Shown here: positions 1-10,702 of the stretch, one piece after another | How the letters are laid out: each line of letters begins with the position of its first letter | Numbering within the stretch: the stretch's first letter is position 1 | Assembly (NCBI RefSeq): GCF_026262505.1 | Contig: NC_067203.1 | Span: 13,094,392 to 13,158,391 of the forward strand | Reading direction: 5' to 3' | Origin: Trichomonas vaginalis G3 | Lineage: Eukaryota; Parabasalia; Trichomonadida; Trichomonadidae | Length of the DNA stretch: 64,000 nucleotides | Notes under the pieces: generated by a model | The model's database searches: none | What the model was told of the DNA's origin: nothing | Seen by the model: the letters and a program-made list of their open reading frames with translations, nothing else | Program-made: the position numbers and the translations under genes

Positions 1-2387
1 TCGAAATAAGTAGCCTTGCCGTTTCGTTAGCTTTTTGGATTATTGAATACTGAAGAGGAGTTTTTCTATCATAATCCCTTGCATTGATATCAGCGCCATA
101 TGAAATGAGGATCTCTGCTAATTCTTTGTAGTTCAGAAATGCTGCATAATGAAGTGGTGTTTTCATATAAGAATCGATTGAATTGATATTTGCTCCATGT
201 GAAAGAAGTAACATTGTTATATCTTTGTTTTTCTTACCAACTGAATAATGAAGGATAGATTTATCATCATTATCTTTGGCATTGACATCTGCACCATGTG
301 AGATAAGAAGTGCTGCAATGTCACTGCGATTTTCTGCTAATGCCATATGAAGAGCAGATTTTCCTTCTTTATCTCTGATATTAACATCCCCGCCGTTAAT
401 AATAATGAACTCTGTCATATCTGGATAATTTCTGATTACTGAATAATGCATAACAGTCTTTCCATATATATCTCTTGCATTAATATCTGCACCATTAAAA
501 AGAAGTATTCGTGAAATTTCTTTTTGATTATTCTGGACTGAAATATGAAGAGCAGAAAATTTCGCTGTTTCTTCTTTACAATTTGGATTTGCACCATTTG
601 AAATAAGTAATTCTACCATTTCTTGATGATTCCATGATACTGCATATAAAAGAGGTGCCCCTTCCATTTTCTTCTTTGGCATTTATGTCCGCCCCGTGAG
701 AAATAAGGACTGATGCTAATTCAGTTGCATTTTTGCATGCGGCAAAATGTAGAGGTGTTTGCAAAAATTGATCTCTGGAATCAATCTCAGCACCATGTAA
801 AATAAGAAACTCTGCAATTGTTTTACAATTGAATCGCACCGCATAGCATAATGGAGTGAATCCATTTATATCCTTCGCATTGATATTTGCACCTAATGCA
901 ATTAGTATTTCTGCAATTTCTGCTTTGTTATTAAAAAGACTTGCGCAATAATGAAGAATTGTCGCTCCGACACTATCAGTTGCATTTAAATCAGCACCAT
1001 GTGCGATTAATAATTCCATTATATCTTTTCGATTACAAAATGCAGCCCGATGGAGTGGAGTTTTCCCTTCCTTGTCTTTTGTGTTAACATCCACTCCATT
1101 GGTAATGAGAAATTCAATTAATTCTTTGCGAACATTATTCGATGCATAATCAAAAATAGTAATCCTTTGAAATTTCTTTCATTGATATTAAAGCCATATG
1201 AATAAATAAGTTTAAAGACTTCGATATCATTATTATCTACGGCGGAAAAAAAGAACTGATTGTCCGTCATTATCTTTTGCATTTATGTCTGCTCCACATG
1301 AAATGAGTTGTCTTACAACATCAATAGTATTAAATGCGACAGCAAAATGAAGCGGAGTGCTTCCATCCTTATCTTTTAATGTTACATCTGCGCCAAGTGA
1401 AATTAAATATTGAACCATTTCCTTGCTGTTTTTTACAGCTGCTGCGTGAAGTGCAGTGGCGCCATACCTAGATTTTGCATTGATATCAGCCCCGAGTCCA
1501 AGAAAATATTCACAAAGTGATGTAATATTAAATAACGGAGATAGAATAAAGCATTTGTTAATACGATTTGTTTGATCAAAATATGCAAAAAATGCTTGAA
1601 GGTTATAAAAATCTGAACATTTATCACAATCTATTTCTAAATCATATTCATTCACTAAAAAAGTAACAAAATCAATGTTGTGCGATGCAATTGCATACTT
1701 CATGCATTCTTTATTTGGTTCTTGTTCTTTCAAACATTCCGTCATAATTTCAGGATTTCCTCCTAAAAATGAAAATTCAAGGCATTTTGGGGTGATTTCT
1801 GATTTGAATTTTGATCTTAATAGTTTGAAACAATCAACAGCTCCATGATAACAACATAATTCAAGTAATGTATATCCTTCATCTGATTCAGGATAAAAAT
1901 CACTTTTAAGTTTTTGATTTTTATCAAATCTTTCATTTTCTATAAAAACTATAAATGATTCTTTGTTGTTATCCATAATTGCCCTGTAAATTGTGTTTTC
2001 TAAGTGAACTTCAATAAAATAATTTTCAACTTCGTAAATTTTGAGCTTTGGGTAATTTTGATCACCAATATTAATGTTAAATTCTTTTCTTAGAAAGTAT
2101 TGAAATATGGGCGATATATTACTTGATGGTACCAATGGAAACTTTTCATAAAACATTTTAAAAATGGACAAGAATGATTTAAAATATCTAGCATTATATA
2201 TTGATGCTGTTTGAATTAATTCAAAAATCCGAAATGCTGGAAACTTCATTGTTTCAATAAATTTATTTTCGATATCCTTATATATTCGTGTTATTACTTC
2301 TTCATTGAAAGAATTTATTCTGTATAATGCTCTAGTAGTGTCAACTATATCCCCATATAAGTCCATAAGGATATTATAATGGGACAT
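1..2387 (-). pseudogene. DUF3447-ankyrin repeat gene, frame-broken and cut by the left window edge
   Basis: The reading starts at ATG 2387 with a helical N-terminal region, then a DUF3447-like stretch (ELCCYHGAVDC and FLGGNPEIM near residues 190-220) and ankyrin repeats of about 33 residues with the ISHGADINAKD and TPLHFAA signatures. The first frame stops at 1233, but ankyrin sequence continues to base 1 in other frames. I see breaks near 1240 (a run of T on the coding strand), near 1165 (which returns to the first frame, open to 576) and near 670, after which repeats such as APLLYAV and GADINARD run to the edge. Either the gene is decaying or the consensus has indels. It is a paralogue of the gene at 46692-50799. 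Such proteins are numerous in Trichomonas and their function is unknown; ankyrin arrays bind other proteins. Confidence 0.85.
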
Positions 2388-2853
2388 TTATTTTCTGAAA
2401 AATATAAAAAATAAAATAAAAAAAGCTTCAAACTGTTTGGTATATTACACGTTATATTTTTAAACAGCTTTTCTTTAAATTTCAGATATGTCAAAATATG
2501 GCACATGATTTTTGATAAGATTCTATCATATCCCATAAAAATTTCATATCATGTTCTTTTGGAACTAACCATTCATAATTTTTGCTGAAATAAATCTTTT
2601 GAATAAGTATACCAATAAGAATTTCAATATTTCTTATTCTAACGAATATCAGCAATCATTTGTGCCTAATTTATCATGAATTTTTACTTATATTAGATTT
2701 TTGCAAATTTTTCCCAATTTTATGCATAAATATCACTGTTTTCTTCCCAAAATCTGTATAAAATAGCCCTTTGTTTAATAATTGAGTCTTTAGAATATTA
2801 ATGAAGCTTGGTTGCTAATTTGATATTGTCAAAAAAAGCGTTATAAAAAAATT
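2388..2853. other. Intergenic, divergent upstream region
   Basis: AT-rich spacer between the minus-strand ankyrin gene and the plus-strand small gene at 2854. I see no coding signal, repeat or RNA gene in it. It must hold the promoters of both neighbours, but no clear initiator can be assigned. Confidence 0.5.
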
Positions 2854-3378
2854 ATGGAGAAAGGAATGAATGAGAATCCAGAATTAAATGAAGAAAAAAG
2901 GCGTAAAAAGCAGCAGCATAAACTTGACACTGCAGTCATCATTCAATACCAAGAAAAAGGTTGTCCAAATATTGTTCAAAGCAGATTCTTAAAAGAAATT
3001 GCAAAATTAGTTCATAAAGATAATAACCCACGATTGTTTAGTTTAATGTCATATCCAAAACAAAGAGATACTCTTGCATGGAATAAAGCTTTGAATTTTT
3101 GTGTTGCATTTCTTCGACGATACAAAATGGAAGAAACACTGAAGACAATACGTGCAGAAGGAGGAAATATTCCTAAAGAAACCGGATTTGCAAAATCATC
3201 TGATCTGGAACGCTTTTATAAACGTCTTAAAATCACTACAATTGCTATTAGTGACAAGCAATTTCCTCAAAGACTTAAAGAATTTAATGAAGATGTAAGA
3301 AAAGCTGTAATTTCAAACACAAAAATTGATACTACTAAAAAGCAGTCCCGCCCTGATGATGATGAAATGTGGGCATAA
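2854..3378 (+). CDS. Small basic protein with a LisH-like helix pair
   Basis: This 174-residue protein starts at an ATG. It has a Lys/Arg-rich N-terminus (EEKRRKKQQHK, residues 14-24). Residues about 78-103 run LNFCVAFLRRYKMEETL and end in RAEGG, a spacing of hydrophobics, Tyr, Thr-Leu and Glu like a LisH dimerisation motif. The tail is polar and acidic (RPDDDEMWA). No catalytic motif is visible. LisH motifs occur in centrosomal, basal-body and WD-repeat complex proteins, so a scaffold role is possible, but the match is by eye only. The upstream gene is divergent and the downstream bromodomain gene is more than 500 bases away. It looks like a real gene by composition; its function is not recognised. 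Confidence 0.6.
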   Translation: MEKGMNENPELNEEKRRKKQQHKLDTAVIIQYQEKGCPNIVQSRFLKEIAKLVHKDNNPRLFSLMSYPKQRDTLAWNKALNFCVAFLRRYKMEETLKTIRAEGGNIPKETGFAKSSDLERFYKRLKITTIAISDKQFPQRLKEFNEDVRKAVISNTKIDTTKKQSRPDDDEMWA

Positions 3379-3891
3379 CTTTATAATGCTTCGAATCCCA
3401 AAATTCTCTGCTCAAAAAAATTAAATTTAATAATAGAAAAAAGAGTTATATTCTTTATCTCTTATCATTGCAATTATCTTGTTTTTGTATTTTATTGTTA
3501 TTTCTGTTATAATAAATTAATTATTTTCAATTATTGTTCAAATAACTAATGCTCTTAGAACTCTTCTTGCTTTCTCTCAAACTTCACAGCGATATTGTAA
3601 AAGTAATCAAATCTCCCCTTATGTATTCAATTTCCATTAATTACGGAATTTATGGGTTCAGAAATCAATCAATCATGCATGTATATAATGCTAATTACAG
3701 GTGGGCTATGATTTTGTTACAATATTGTTATAAATTATAGGAAATTATTTTTTGAGACATCGATTTAGATTACAAAAGATGCATTGTAAAAAAGCTAACT
3801 CCAATGTATATTAAATCTCATACTAAAAATGTTTAAATCAAAAGGGCGCCATTCGGAAACAAAAATGAATTGAAATTGACACTTTTTACAT
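3379..3891. other. Intergenic, no gene seen
   Basis: AT-rich spacer. A 63-codon open frame at 3549-3740 is of the low-complexity kind expected by chance. Just before the next ATG lies GACACTTTTTACAT (3879-3892), close to the sequence before the DnaJ ATG (GACACTTTTTTAT, 17238-17250) and probably part of the initiator region. Confidence 0.5.
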
Positions 3892-4320
3892 ATGCAGCCA
3901 ACAAAGCAAGAGCCTTTCTATCATGCATGCAGAGAAATCATCCAACAATTGATGGCTCAAGAGAACGCCTATTTCTTCTTCAAGCCTGTTGATCCAGAAG
4001 CTGATGGTGCTCCAGATTATTTCCAATATGTTACAGAACCGATGAGCTTCTATAAAATTCAGACAAAACTCGATAATCATGAATACAAAACGCCGAACGA
4101 ATTTGTCCGCGATATGAATTTGATTTGGAAAAATGCTGAACTTTACAACAAAAGCTTCTCTCAAATCTACAAAACAGCAGAGCAACTTTCAAAGAAATTT
4201 AATATTCTTATTGGCTCCATTCCCCATGTTTTAACAGATAACGAAAGGAATAACACAATCCAACGCTTAGTAGAGCTTAGATTTGCTAGATATAGAGCAA
4301 ATAAGACTACTCATCAATAA
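3892..4320 (+). CDS. Single-bromodomain protein
   Basis: A 142-residue protein that is essentially one bromodomain, the acetyl-lysine reader of histones and other chromatin proteins. Visible hallmarks, in order: helix Z with YHACREIIQQLM (10-21), aromatic FFF (28-30), the ZA loop with PDYFQYVTEPMS (41-52), helix B with FVRDMNLIWKNAELYN (71-86), and the conserved Asn after Tyr (N86) that holds acetyl-lysine. The tail is short and basic. There is no second domain, so it may act as a subunit of a larger chromatin complex or as a competitor of larger readers. The start ATG follows a GACACTTTTT element by a few bases. The gene lies between an unknown small protein and a convergent GT61 gene. Confidence 0.9.
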   Translation: MQPTKQEPFYHACREIIQQLMAQENAYFFFKPVDPEADGAPDYFQYVTEPMSFYKIQTKLDNHEYKTPNEFVRDMNLIWKNAELYNKSFSQIYKTAEQLSKKFNILIGSIPHVLTDNERNNTIQRLVELRFARYRANKTTHQ

Positions 4321-4578
4321 TCTATTGTTTATTTATATATATTTGTACATCATTTTATAAAAATATCGATTGTTATTACCAAATTATGCATGTTTATACT
4401 GCTGTATCATTATACTTCATAGAAGTATGTTTGATGTAACGTTTTCTTGAATTAAATTTAAATAGAACTTTTGAAAAAAAAATCTTGAGCTGTTCTTTGC
4501 AGAATTTTTGCAAGAACAGAAAACTTCAATCACTTTTATAAATGCATACAAAAATTATTATTATCTAATAATACGAAA

Positions 4579-5793
4579 TTAAAATACATCTGAAGGCCAC
4601 TTTTTATCATTAACACATCGCAAGCCAATTTCAATCATCTTAATTGTTAATGAGATATTGATTGGGCCTCCAGTATTAAAGAATTGTGAGCAATCAAGGG
4701 CGGAATACTGTAAAAAGAATATGCTAAGAGCTGAAGGTAAAAGAGGGCAATATATCTCTTCTCTTTCATATGTTTGAGCAGCAATAACAACGGTTTCTTT
4801 TTTCATAAATATTAATTTGAGACAATTTGATCCAATTGGAGCAACTACAAGTTTTGCTTTCGCCCATTTAAGTGCTGTTTCTCTTAGTGTCCTATAATTA
4901 TCTCTAAGGATCGTAAATGGAATATTTGGAAAGTTAATTTTGATACTTTCTACTAAATCTTCCATATTTGTAATATAGCGAGGTTTGAGCTTTTCTCTAT
5001 TTGAATAATAGAAACGTGTTGGTTCAATCTTATCCAAATCAAATTTTTCACGTAATAATTTACTTAAATCGATTGTAGCTCTTCCTGCTACTGACAAACA
5101 AACCATGGGCTTCAAAAATGTGTAGCATCTATCAACATGAACCCATGTATTTTCTTTTATGACAACTCTATTATTATTTGGAATTTCCATCAAATCAAAA
5201 ACTTCATTAACGAATTTATATATCCCATTCATTACTATAGGTGTTGTTTTTCTAATATCTTCAGGTATCAGCATCAATGGACTCAAAAAATCAAAAATTG
5301 TGTGTCCGAAATTAGCTTTGCTTTGTTCCCAGCCTAAACAAATGAGATCCTGATAATGTCCGCTTACAGGTCCATTCATTAACTTGTTTCTTCCAAAATA
5401 AACCCAAGAATTAGGTTCACCGTAATTCACATATGTCCAGGTTTCTAATGACAGGCCACCACAGGAGCTAAAATATATATCATATAAAACTATATATGAA
5501 ACATTAAGACTTCTTCCATTAATATTATACTCGATTGATTTTTCCTTTTTTTGATAAGATACTGCATATAAAGGAGCTGAACCGCTATCTAACCTTTCTC
5601 TTATTTTAAGCTCATATCTAGTATGTGGTTCCAATAAAGTATTATCTTCGATTTCAATTGATAAAGAATCAAGAAATTGTAAAGGTGTAATAGTAAAATT
5701 TAATCCTAGAGGAGATTCCCTTACAAAATTCCTGATAGAAAAAATATGAAAAAAAGATGCCGCTAATAAAACGAAGAGAATCCAAGCATTCAT
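4579..5793 (-). CDS. GT61-family (DUF563) glycosyltransferase, signal-anchored
   Basis: A 404-residue protein starting at ATG 5793 with a hydrophobic N-terminal segment (AWILFVLLAASFFHIFSI), read as a signal anchor into the secretory pathway. The middle holds GHTIFDFLSPLMLIPEDI and the C-terminal half YYSNREKLKPRYI, then APIGSNCLKLIFMKKETVV. The last is the GT61 block around the nucleotide-sugar site, where relatives have a GAHGA-L-N-hF pattern; here HGA is replaced by GSNC. GT61 enzymes move pentose, GlcNAc or other sugars onto glycans or proteins in the ER or Golgi; the donor here cannot be told. A paralogue lies at 39028-40242 with the same GH-x-x-x-DFLSPLML and GSNC-K blocks. It is convergent with the bromodomain gene. 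Confidence 0.8.
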   Translation of the reverse strand: MNAWILFVLLAASFFHIFSIRNFVRESPLGLNFTITPLQFLDSLSIEIEDNTLLEPHTRYELKIRERLDSGSAPLYAVSYQKKEKSIEYNINGRSLNVSYIVLYDIYFSSCGGLSLETWTYVNYGEPNSWVYFGRNKLMNGPVSGHYQDLICLGWEQSKANFGHTIFDFLSPLMLIPEDIRKTTPIVMNGIYKFVNEVFDLMEIPNNNRVVIKENTWVHVDRCYTFLKPMVCLSVAGRATIDLSKLLREKFDLDKIEPTRFYYSNREKLKPRYITNMEDLVESIKINFPNIPFTILRDNYRTLRETALKWAKAKLVVAPIGSNCLKLIFMKKETVVIAAQTYEREEIYCPLLPSALSIFFLQYSALDCSQFFNTGGPINISLTIKMIEIGLRCVNDKKWPSDVF

Positions 5794-5975
5794 AAATTTG
5801 TTAAAAATTTATTTTGAGTTCTCTCAAAATTGAAAGGTTTCATAGAACTCAACAATGAGTAATCATATTATACAATATGCTTGTGCTTGTTTTGAATAAA
5901 AGAATTTTGTTTTGAAATACATATTTTCTGAAGCTGTCTTATTTATTTTTTTATTGATTTTTGAAGAAAAAAAAA

Positions 5976-8900
5976 ATGCCTAAATCTATTTCAAAAGAGC
6001 AGCGTTATGTGTTAGAAAAGTTTGTAAGCAATAGAGATACAACGATAGATGAATTTAAATCCATTACCAATATTTCGCATTATGAATTTGAGAAATATAT
6101 TGATGAGAATACAAAATCCTCATTGGATAATGTTATTCCTTACTTCATTATCTCTGACATCCTTAATTCTGGTGTTAAGAGCATTGCCATGGATTTTATT
6201 TTACTTAAAAAATTTATCAATATTGGATATTCTTTTCAGGTTCAGCATTTTCAAACTACAATAAAGAATGTGAAACTCGTGCAAGAGAAACTTGATTTTG
6301 TAACTTTTATTATTTGGCTTATTGATACAAGAGCTTATGAAAGGTATGCTATTTTCCATCCAAATTCAAGTATGTTTCGAATATGTCATAAAATACTCAC
6401 CACCTCAAGACAGTTTTCTTCTCCCCCAGAATGTCAACGAATCAGAAAAAATACATTTATCCCTGCGTATGGATTTATCTTTTATTTCTCATTAGATAAA
6501 TCTCAGCAATACATTCTTGTTGGTAGTCAATTGATCTATGACTACCATCAATTTTTTGAAGATATGGATTATAAAGAACCTTTAACTTTCAACTGTGCTC
6601 TTTATAATGTAGTTGGATGGCATTATTACGATAGAAATGCAATTCTTCCATTTGATGAATACTCTAGTACCAAAGAATTTGTTTTTCAAGTTGTAGACAA
6701 TATTCAAAATTTGAAGAATCCAAAAGATGCTGAAAAAGTAATTGATTTCCTTGTCATTGTGTGTAACATTACTCAAAAAATGAAACTCAGAAATGTGTAT
6801 TTGGCTTTATCTGAATTCTTCCGTTCGCCTGAAAATTCTATGTATATTGAATTGATGCGAGAGATAGATTATGAGAAAATTTATTGCAAACTCTTAATAT
6901 TTTTCGATAAATCAAAGGATTTAAAAACCAGAATTGAAAGCTATACACGCAGATCAATTTGTACACTTCCTGACAATAATTATTTTTTATCAAACGATGA
7001 TTCAAGTTTCGATTATTTGACTGAATTTGTAAAATATTCATTACTTGATGAAACTTTGAAAAAATTTGAGCAATGTGATATGGATTCTGTTCTTAGTATC
7101 TTTTATATTTTTGACGCTCACATGGATTATGCATCCAGGATAATCCAATTTGATCAAGAAATGATACCAATTATTAAAAAAGGTGTAACGGAACAGTTTG
7201 AAAGTAGAGTACCTGATTCTTTTAAAGATTTGAATAATGTTGCATCGGCAATTTTTCAAAAGCAGATAATTTCTCGAAAACTGTATGAACGTTTCTATTA
7301 TTTATGGGATAGATTTCCACGAAATTTAGTTCTAAAATCCCCAAATAATGATAATTTTGACCTCAAAAAGTATATCAAAGGTAAATTTGAAACAGGTGAT
7401 GGAATTCCTTTATCAGCAATTGATTCTTTCATTAATGAAACAATAAATAGCAAAACAACGAAAAAAGTATATGATCTATTTAATGAAATCAGATACATTT
7501 CAGAAGAAGAAAAAAAGAATATAATTCAAATACTCGCAGATACTAATTCAAATGAATCAATTACCAATTTTGTTCAAAACGTTAAAAAGTTGTTGAAGAA
7601 AGCTAAAAACATAAAAAGAGATTCATTTGGATTGTTTCTTGCCGATAATGTTGATTTTCTAATCCTTAATACTACTGATGTTTCCAAATTATATCAAAAC
7701 CCGTCAGAATTTGCAGAAAAGAGGATCAAATCTTCAAAGAATACCAATGAACAAGCTTTAAGTTTGGATAAAAGAGGAGAATCGAATCTAAAAAATGGAT
7801 TTGAAAAAGATGCCCCCCAATCAATGAAGTCTGATAAGAAAGAAGCAAGTAGTAAAACTATACAGCAATATCAAACTATAGTTAAAGAGGAAATGTCTCG
7901 ATTGGGTGTAAATGTATCTGGCACTAATTTCTCACCCAATAACGATAATAGTGAGCAGAGCAAAAGCAAACGTGAGTTAATTCTCAGTTATAGAGGAATT
8001 GATTATTTATTTGTCAAGAAATTTCAAAATAGATATGTTGCAAATTTTTCGAAGATTGAAATCAAAGTGAAAGATATCAATGATATTAATAATTATCCAT
8101 TCGAAATATCAATTCGATATATGAGTGATGATAATTCGATTCCAATATTAAATATTAGTAATGAACTCATGAATTGTATCACAATTTCAACGAATACATC
8201 AAATGTTACAATCTTCGTTCATTTTAATAATTATATGCTAGGAAATTATCAATACAAAGGGATGATAACGATCAACAACTTTGTATTCCCTTTCATTTTT
8301 GATTTCAATATAATTGATACAACATGTTATATAGAGATTCCTGGATTCGATTTCTATGTCGATCAAACAACGAACAGGCCAACAACGATCATCAATGATA
8401 TATCACCGTATGATAAATTCGTCATTGAAGCATTCGATAGCAATTACAATCCAATTCCTCATCTCATTGATATATACGGCAATGTTTCTATTGAACAAAA
8501 TGACGAAAAAACGAAATCTATCATGAGTATTCCAACTCCAATTAATTTCGGAATTGTTATTCATACATCTAAACAGGAATACAAAGAGTTTTTCACAGGA
8601 GTTCAATTCTTTTTCAGCAATGCAGAAATGAATGTTGAAATGTTTTATTTTCATCCAGGAAAAAATGAATTCATAAAATCTGATAAAATCTTTTCAGGAT
8701 TATTAGATTTAAAGCAACATTTTTATGTTCCAGGATTCAATTTATCAAATATGAAGGTAGAAATAGCTAAAAGTGAATTAATTGAAACTTCCGAGCTTGA
8801 AATTAATGGAAATATTTTTGATATCAATGTTTCATTCAAGAGATTACCAGAAGGCATTGAATGGATTGAATTCAAGTTCTGTAACGCTAATCAAGAGAAA

Positions 8901-10319
8901 ACAATTAAATTTGAAGTCGTTAACGCAACAATTGTTTTAGAAACACAAAATGAATTTGCAACGTATAAATGGAATTATGAAGAATTGAATCCAACTCCAT
9001 GCCTTCATTATGATATTGATGAAAATATTTTCAAGCCAATTGTTGCAAATCAATTCATTAAGAAACCAGAATATAAGTTTATTGTTGTTGGATTATTTAA
9101 TTATGCTTATGTTTCATATGATGAGCCTAATATTGAAACCAGTGTTAGCTACAATAATGATATCATTTATCATCCGAATGTTACAAACTATTGTTTTCTA
9201 GTGTTAGAAAACAACAAGAATATTAAAATCATTCGAAAAGAAGATTTTAATCCGTATTCAATGATTAAGATTTGTTCAAGATTGTGTGATTATGATTTTA
9301 ACCCTGAGAATGATAACAATGAAAAATGGAAATATACATGGTTGCCTATCCATGAAAATGTTAATTATATTGATGATATACTGCGCAAAATGGATAGAAG
9401 TACAATCACAGAATTCAATGATAAGTTCTTTAAGTTCATTCGCGAATATAAATTACCATTATATCCCATTTCATCCTATACAAAAGCAATTAAAGAAGTT
9501 TTTATTGTTTGCGTAAAAATACTGAAAAAGACAAAATATCAATTGAGATATCCAATGGGAGCCCAAAAGTTCAAAGCAGCTCATCAAACCTTGTTTAGAC
9601 CTTTTAATCCGGCATTGATTAAAATCAATAAGATTGATCGTAACGAAAATGACGTCATCAAATTTTCAAGGAATGAGATATCAATTCTTAACTCAAATGA
9701 TATAACATTCAATGCAATAGATCAGTTTTCATGTGAGTTTGGGGATTTTTCAACGAATGACGATTTCAATTATGATTTCGATCAAATGATGAATATTGAA
9801 AATGCAATTCGTCTTTGTTCTGTTTTACCATTCATGATTCACACTCATAATATAAGTAATGAAGATTCATCGAAAATATACAAAAGATTATTCGATTATC
9901 ATTCTAATCTCATTAAAGAATCTAATGATGCATTAAATATTCATAACTTTGATATCTCATTTGAATTTATGAAATTGCTTATATCAGAAGATTGTTCATT
10001 CATTTCGATCAACACATCAAAAGTTATCAAAAACACACGAACAATATTTGATAGTATTTGTTCGCAATCTATCGCACGCAATGATCCAAGTTATTCGAAT
10101 TCAAATGCATTATACTATCAAAATTATCAGAACACATCATATTCAGAAACAACAGATATTCATTCAAATCAGATTACATTAAATATTGATTCCCAATATC
10201 AACAGAATCAATCTAACACAAGCGAATCGATTTCTTCAGATTCGAATCAAATGTATGTCCAGAATAATCAAAGTTCATCGTATCTCAATTTCAATCAAAC
10301 TGATGATCTATACATCTGA
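5976..10319 (+). CDS. Very large protein of unknown function with Asn/Ser/Gln-rich tail
   Basis: I place the start at ATG 5976 (MPKSISKEQRYV); the open frame begins slightly upstream at a TTG in an A-run. The product is about 1447 residues. The first 550 or so look all-helical (many aromatic and Leu-rich helices), followed by a charged low-complexity linker near residues 580-680 rich in Lys, Ser and Asn, then a long part with alternating hydrophobic and polar residues that suggests beta sandwiches (about 680-1080), a further helical part, and a tail from about 1370 rich in Asn, Ser, Gln and Tyr. No signal peptide, membrane segment or catalytic motif was found. It looks intact and single-exon. 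I do not recognise the family; it may be lineage-specific. Confidence 0.75.
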   Translation: MPKSISKEQRYVLEKFVSNRDTTIDEFKSITNISHYEFEKYIDENTKSSLDNVIPYFIISDILNSGVKSIAMDFILLKKFINIGYSFQVQHFQTTIKNVKLVQEKLDFVTFIIWLIDTRAYERYAIFHPNSSMFRICHKILTTSRQFSSPPECQRIRKNTFIPAYGFIFYFSLDKSQQYILVGSQLIYDYHQFFEDMDYKEPLTFNCALYNVVGWHYYDRNAILPFDEYSSTKEFVFQVVDNIQNLKNPKDAEKVIDFLVIVCNITQKMKLRNVYLALSEFFRSPENSMYIELMREIDYEKIYCKLLIFFDKSKDLKTRIESYTRRSICTLPDNNYFLSNDDSSFDYLTEFVKYSLLDETLKKFEQCDMDSVLSIFYIFDAHMDYASRIIQFDQEMIPIIKKGVTEQFESRVPDSFKDLNNVASAIFQKQIISRKLYERFYYLWDRFPRNLVLKSPNNDNFDLKKYIKGKFETGDGIPLSAIDSFINETINSKTTKKVYDLFNEIRYISEEEKKNIIQILADTNSNESITNFVQNVKKLLKKAKNIKRDSFGLFLADNVDFLILNTTDVSKLYQNPSEFAEKRIKSSKNTNEQALSLDKRGESNLKNGFEKDAPQSMKSDKKEASSKTIQQYQTIVKEEMSRLGVNVSGTNFSPNNDNSEQSKSKRELILSYRGIDYLFVKKFQNRYVANFSKIEIKVKDINDINNYPFEISIRYMSDDNSIPILNISNELMNCITISTNTSNVTIFVHFNNYMLGNYQYKGMITINNFVFPFIFDFNIIDTTCYIEIPGFDFYVDQTTNRPTTIINDISPYDKFVIEAFDSNYNPIPHLIDIYGNVSIEQNDEKTKSIMSIPTPINFGIVIHTSKQEYKEFFTGVQFFFSNAEMNVEMFYFHPGKNEFIKSDKIFSGLLDLKQHFYVPGFNLSNMKVEIAKSELIETSELEINGNIFDINVSFKRLPEGIEWIEFKFCNANQEKTIKFEVVNATIVLETQNEFATYKWNYEELNPTPCLHYDIDENIFKPIVANQFIKKPEYKFIVVGLFNYAYVSYDEPNIETSVSYNNDIIYHPNVTNYCFLVLENNKNIKIIRKEDFNPYSMIKICSRLCDYDFNPENDNNEKWKYTWLPIHENVNYIDDILRKMDRSTITEFNDKFFKFIREYKLPLYPISSYTKAIKEVFIVCVKILKKTKYQLRYPMGAQKFKAAHQTLFRPFNPALIKINKIDRNENDVIKFSRNEISILNSNDITFNAIDQFSCEFGDFSTNDDFNYDFDQMMNIENAIRLCSVLPFMIHTHNISNEDSSKIYKRLFDYHSNLIKESNDALNIHNFDISFEFMKLLISEDCSFISINTSKVIKNTRTIFDSICSQSIARNDPSYSNSNALYYQNYQNTSYSETTDIHSNQITLNIDSQYQQNQSNTSESISSDSNQMYVQNNQSSSYLNFNQTDDLYI

Positions 10320-10702
10320 CATCTTATATTATTCTATTTGTATTTTGTCTAATTACGGAATAAATATTACAAGTTTATTTAAATTGATTCTTAAATTAAA
10401 TCATTCTGGAATTCTTCTCAGTCAAAATGGAGATTGAAGCTAGTTCACTAATGTTATAGAATCGTGTTGTGCCAGTTAAAACTGTTTTTATATGTTTAAC
10501 TCACGTCGCAGAATGATTCAATGCGAACTAATAACTCATTATGAAATAAGTTTAAACTCTAGAGTTTATGAGTAATTGTCACTATACCAGCTGAAAATCG
10601 ATTGGATAAGGAATGGTTTTATCAACATGTCTTTGTTATCATATTCATCATGATCATTTTCTAAACTCAACTGAATTCTTTTGAAATTTTTTTCAAAAAA
10701 AA
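10320..10702. other. Intergenic, no gene seen
   Basis: AT-rich spacer between two same-strand genes. It contains a small palindrome (AAACTCTAGAGTTT near 10553) and an A-rich run directly before the next ATG. No coding sequence or repeat family recognised. Confidence 0.45.

Noticed and set aside
3380-3410. TTCGAATCCC as a tRNA T-arm
   Set aside because: No acceptor, D or anticodon arm can be folded around it. I found no tRNA, rRNA or other standard RNA gene in the window.
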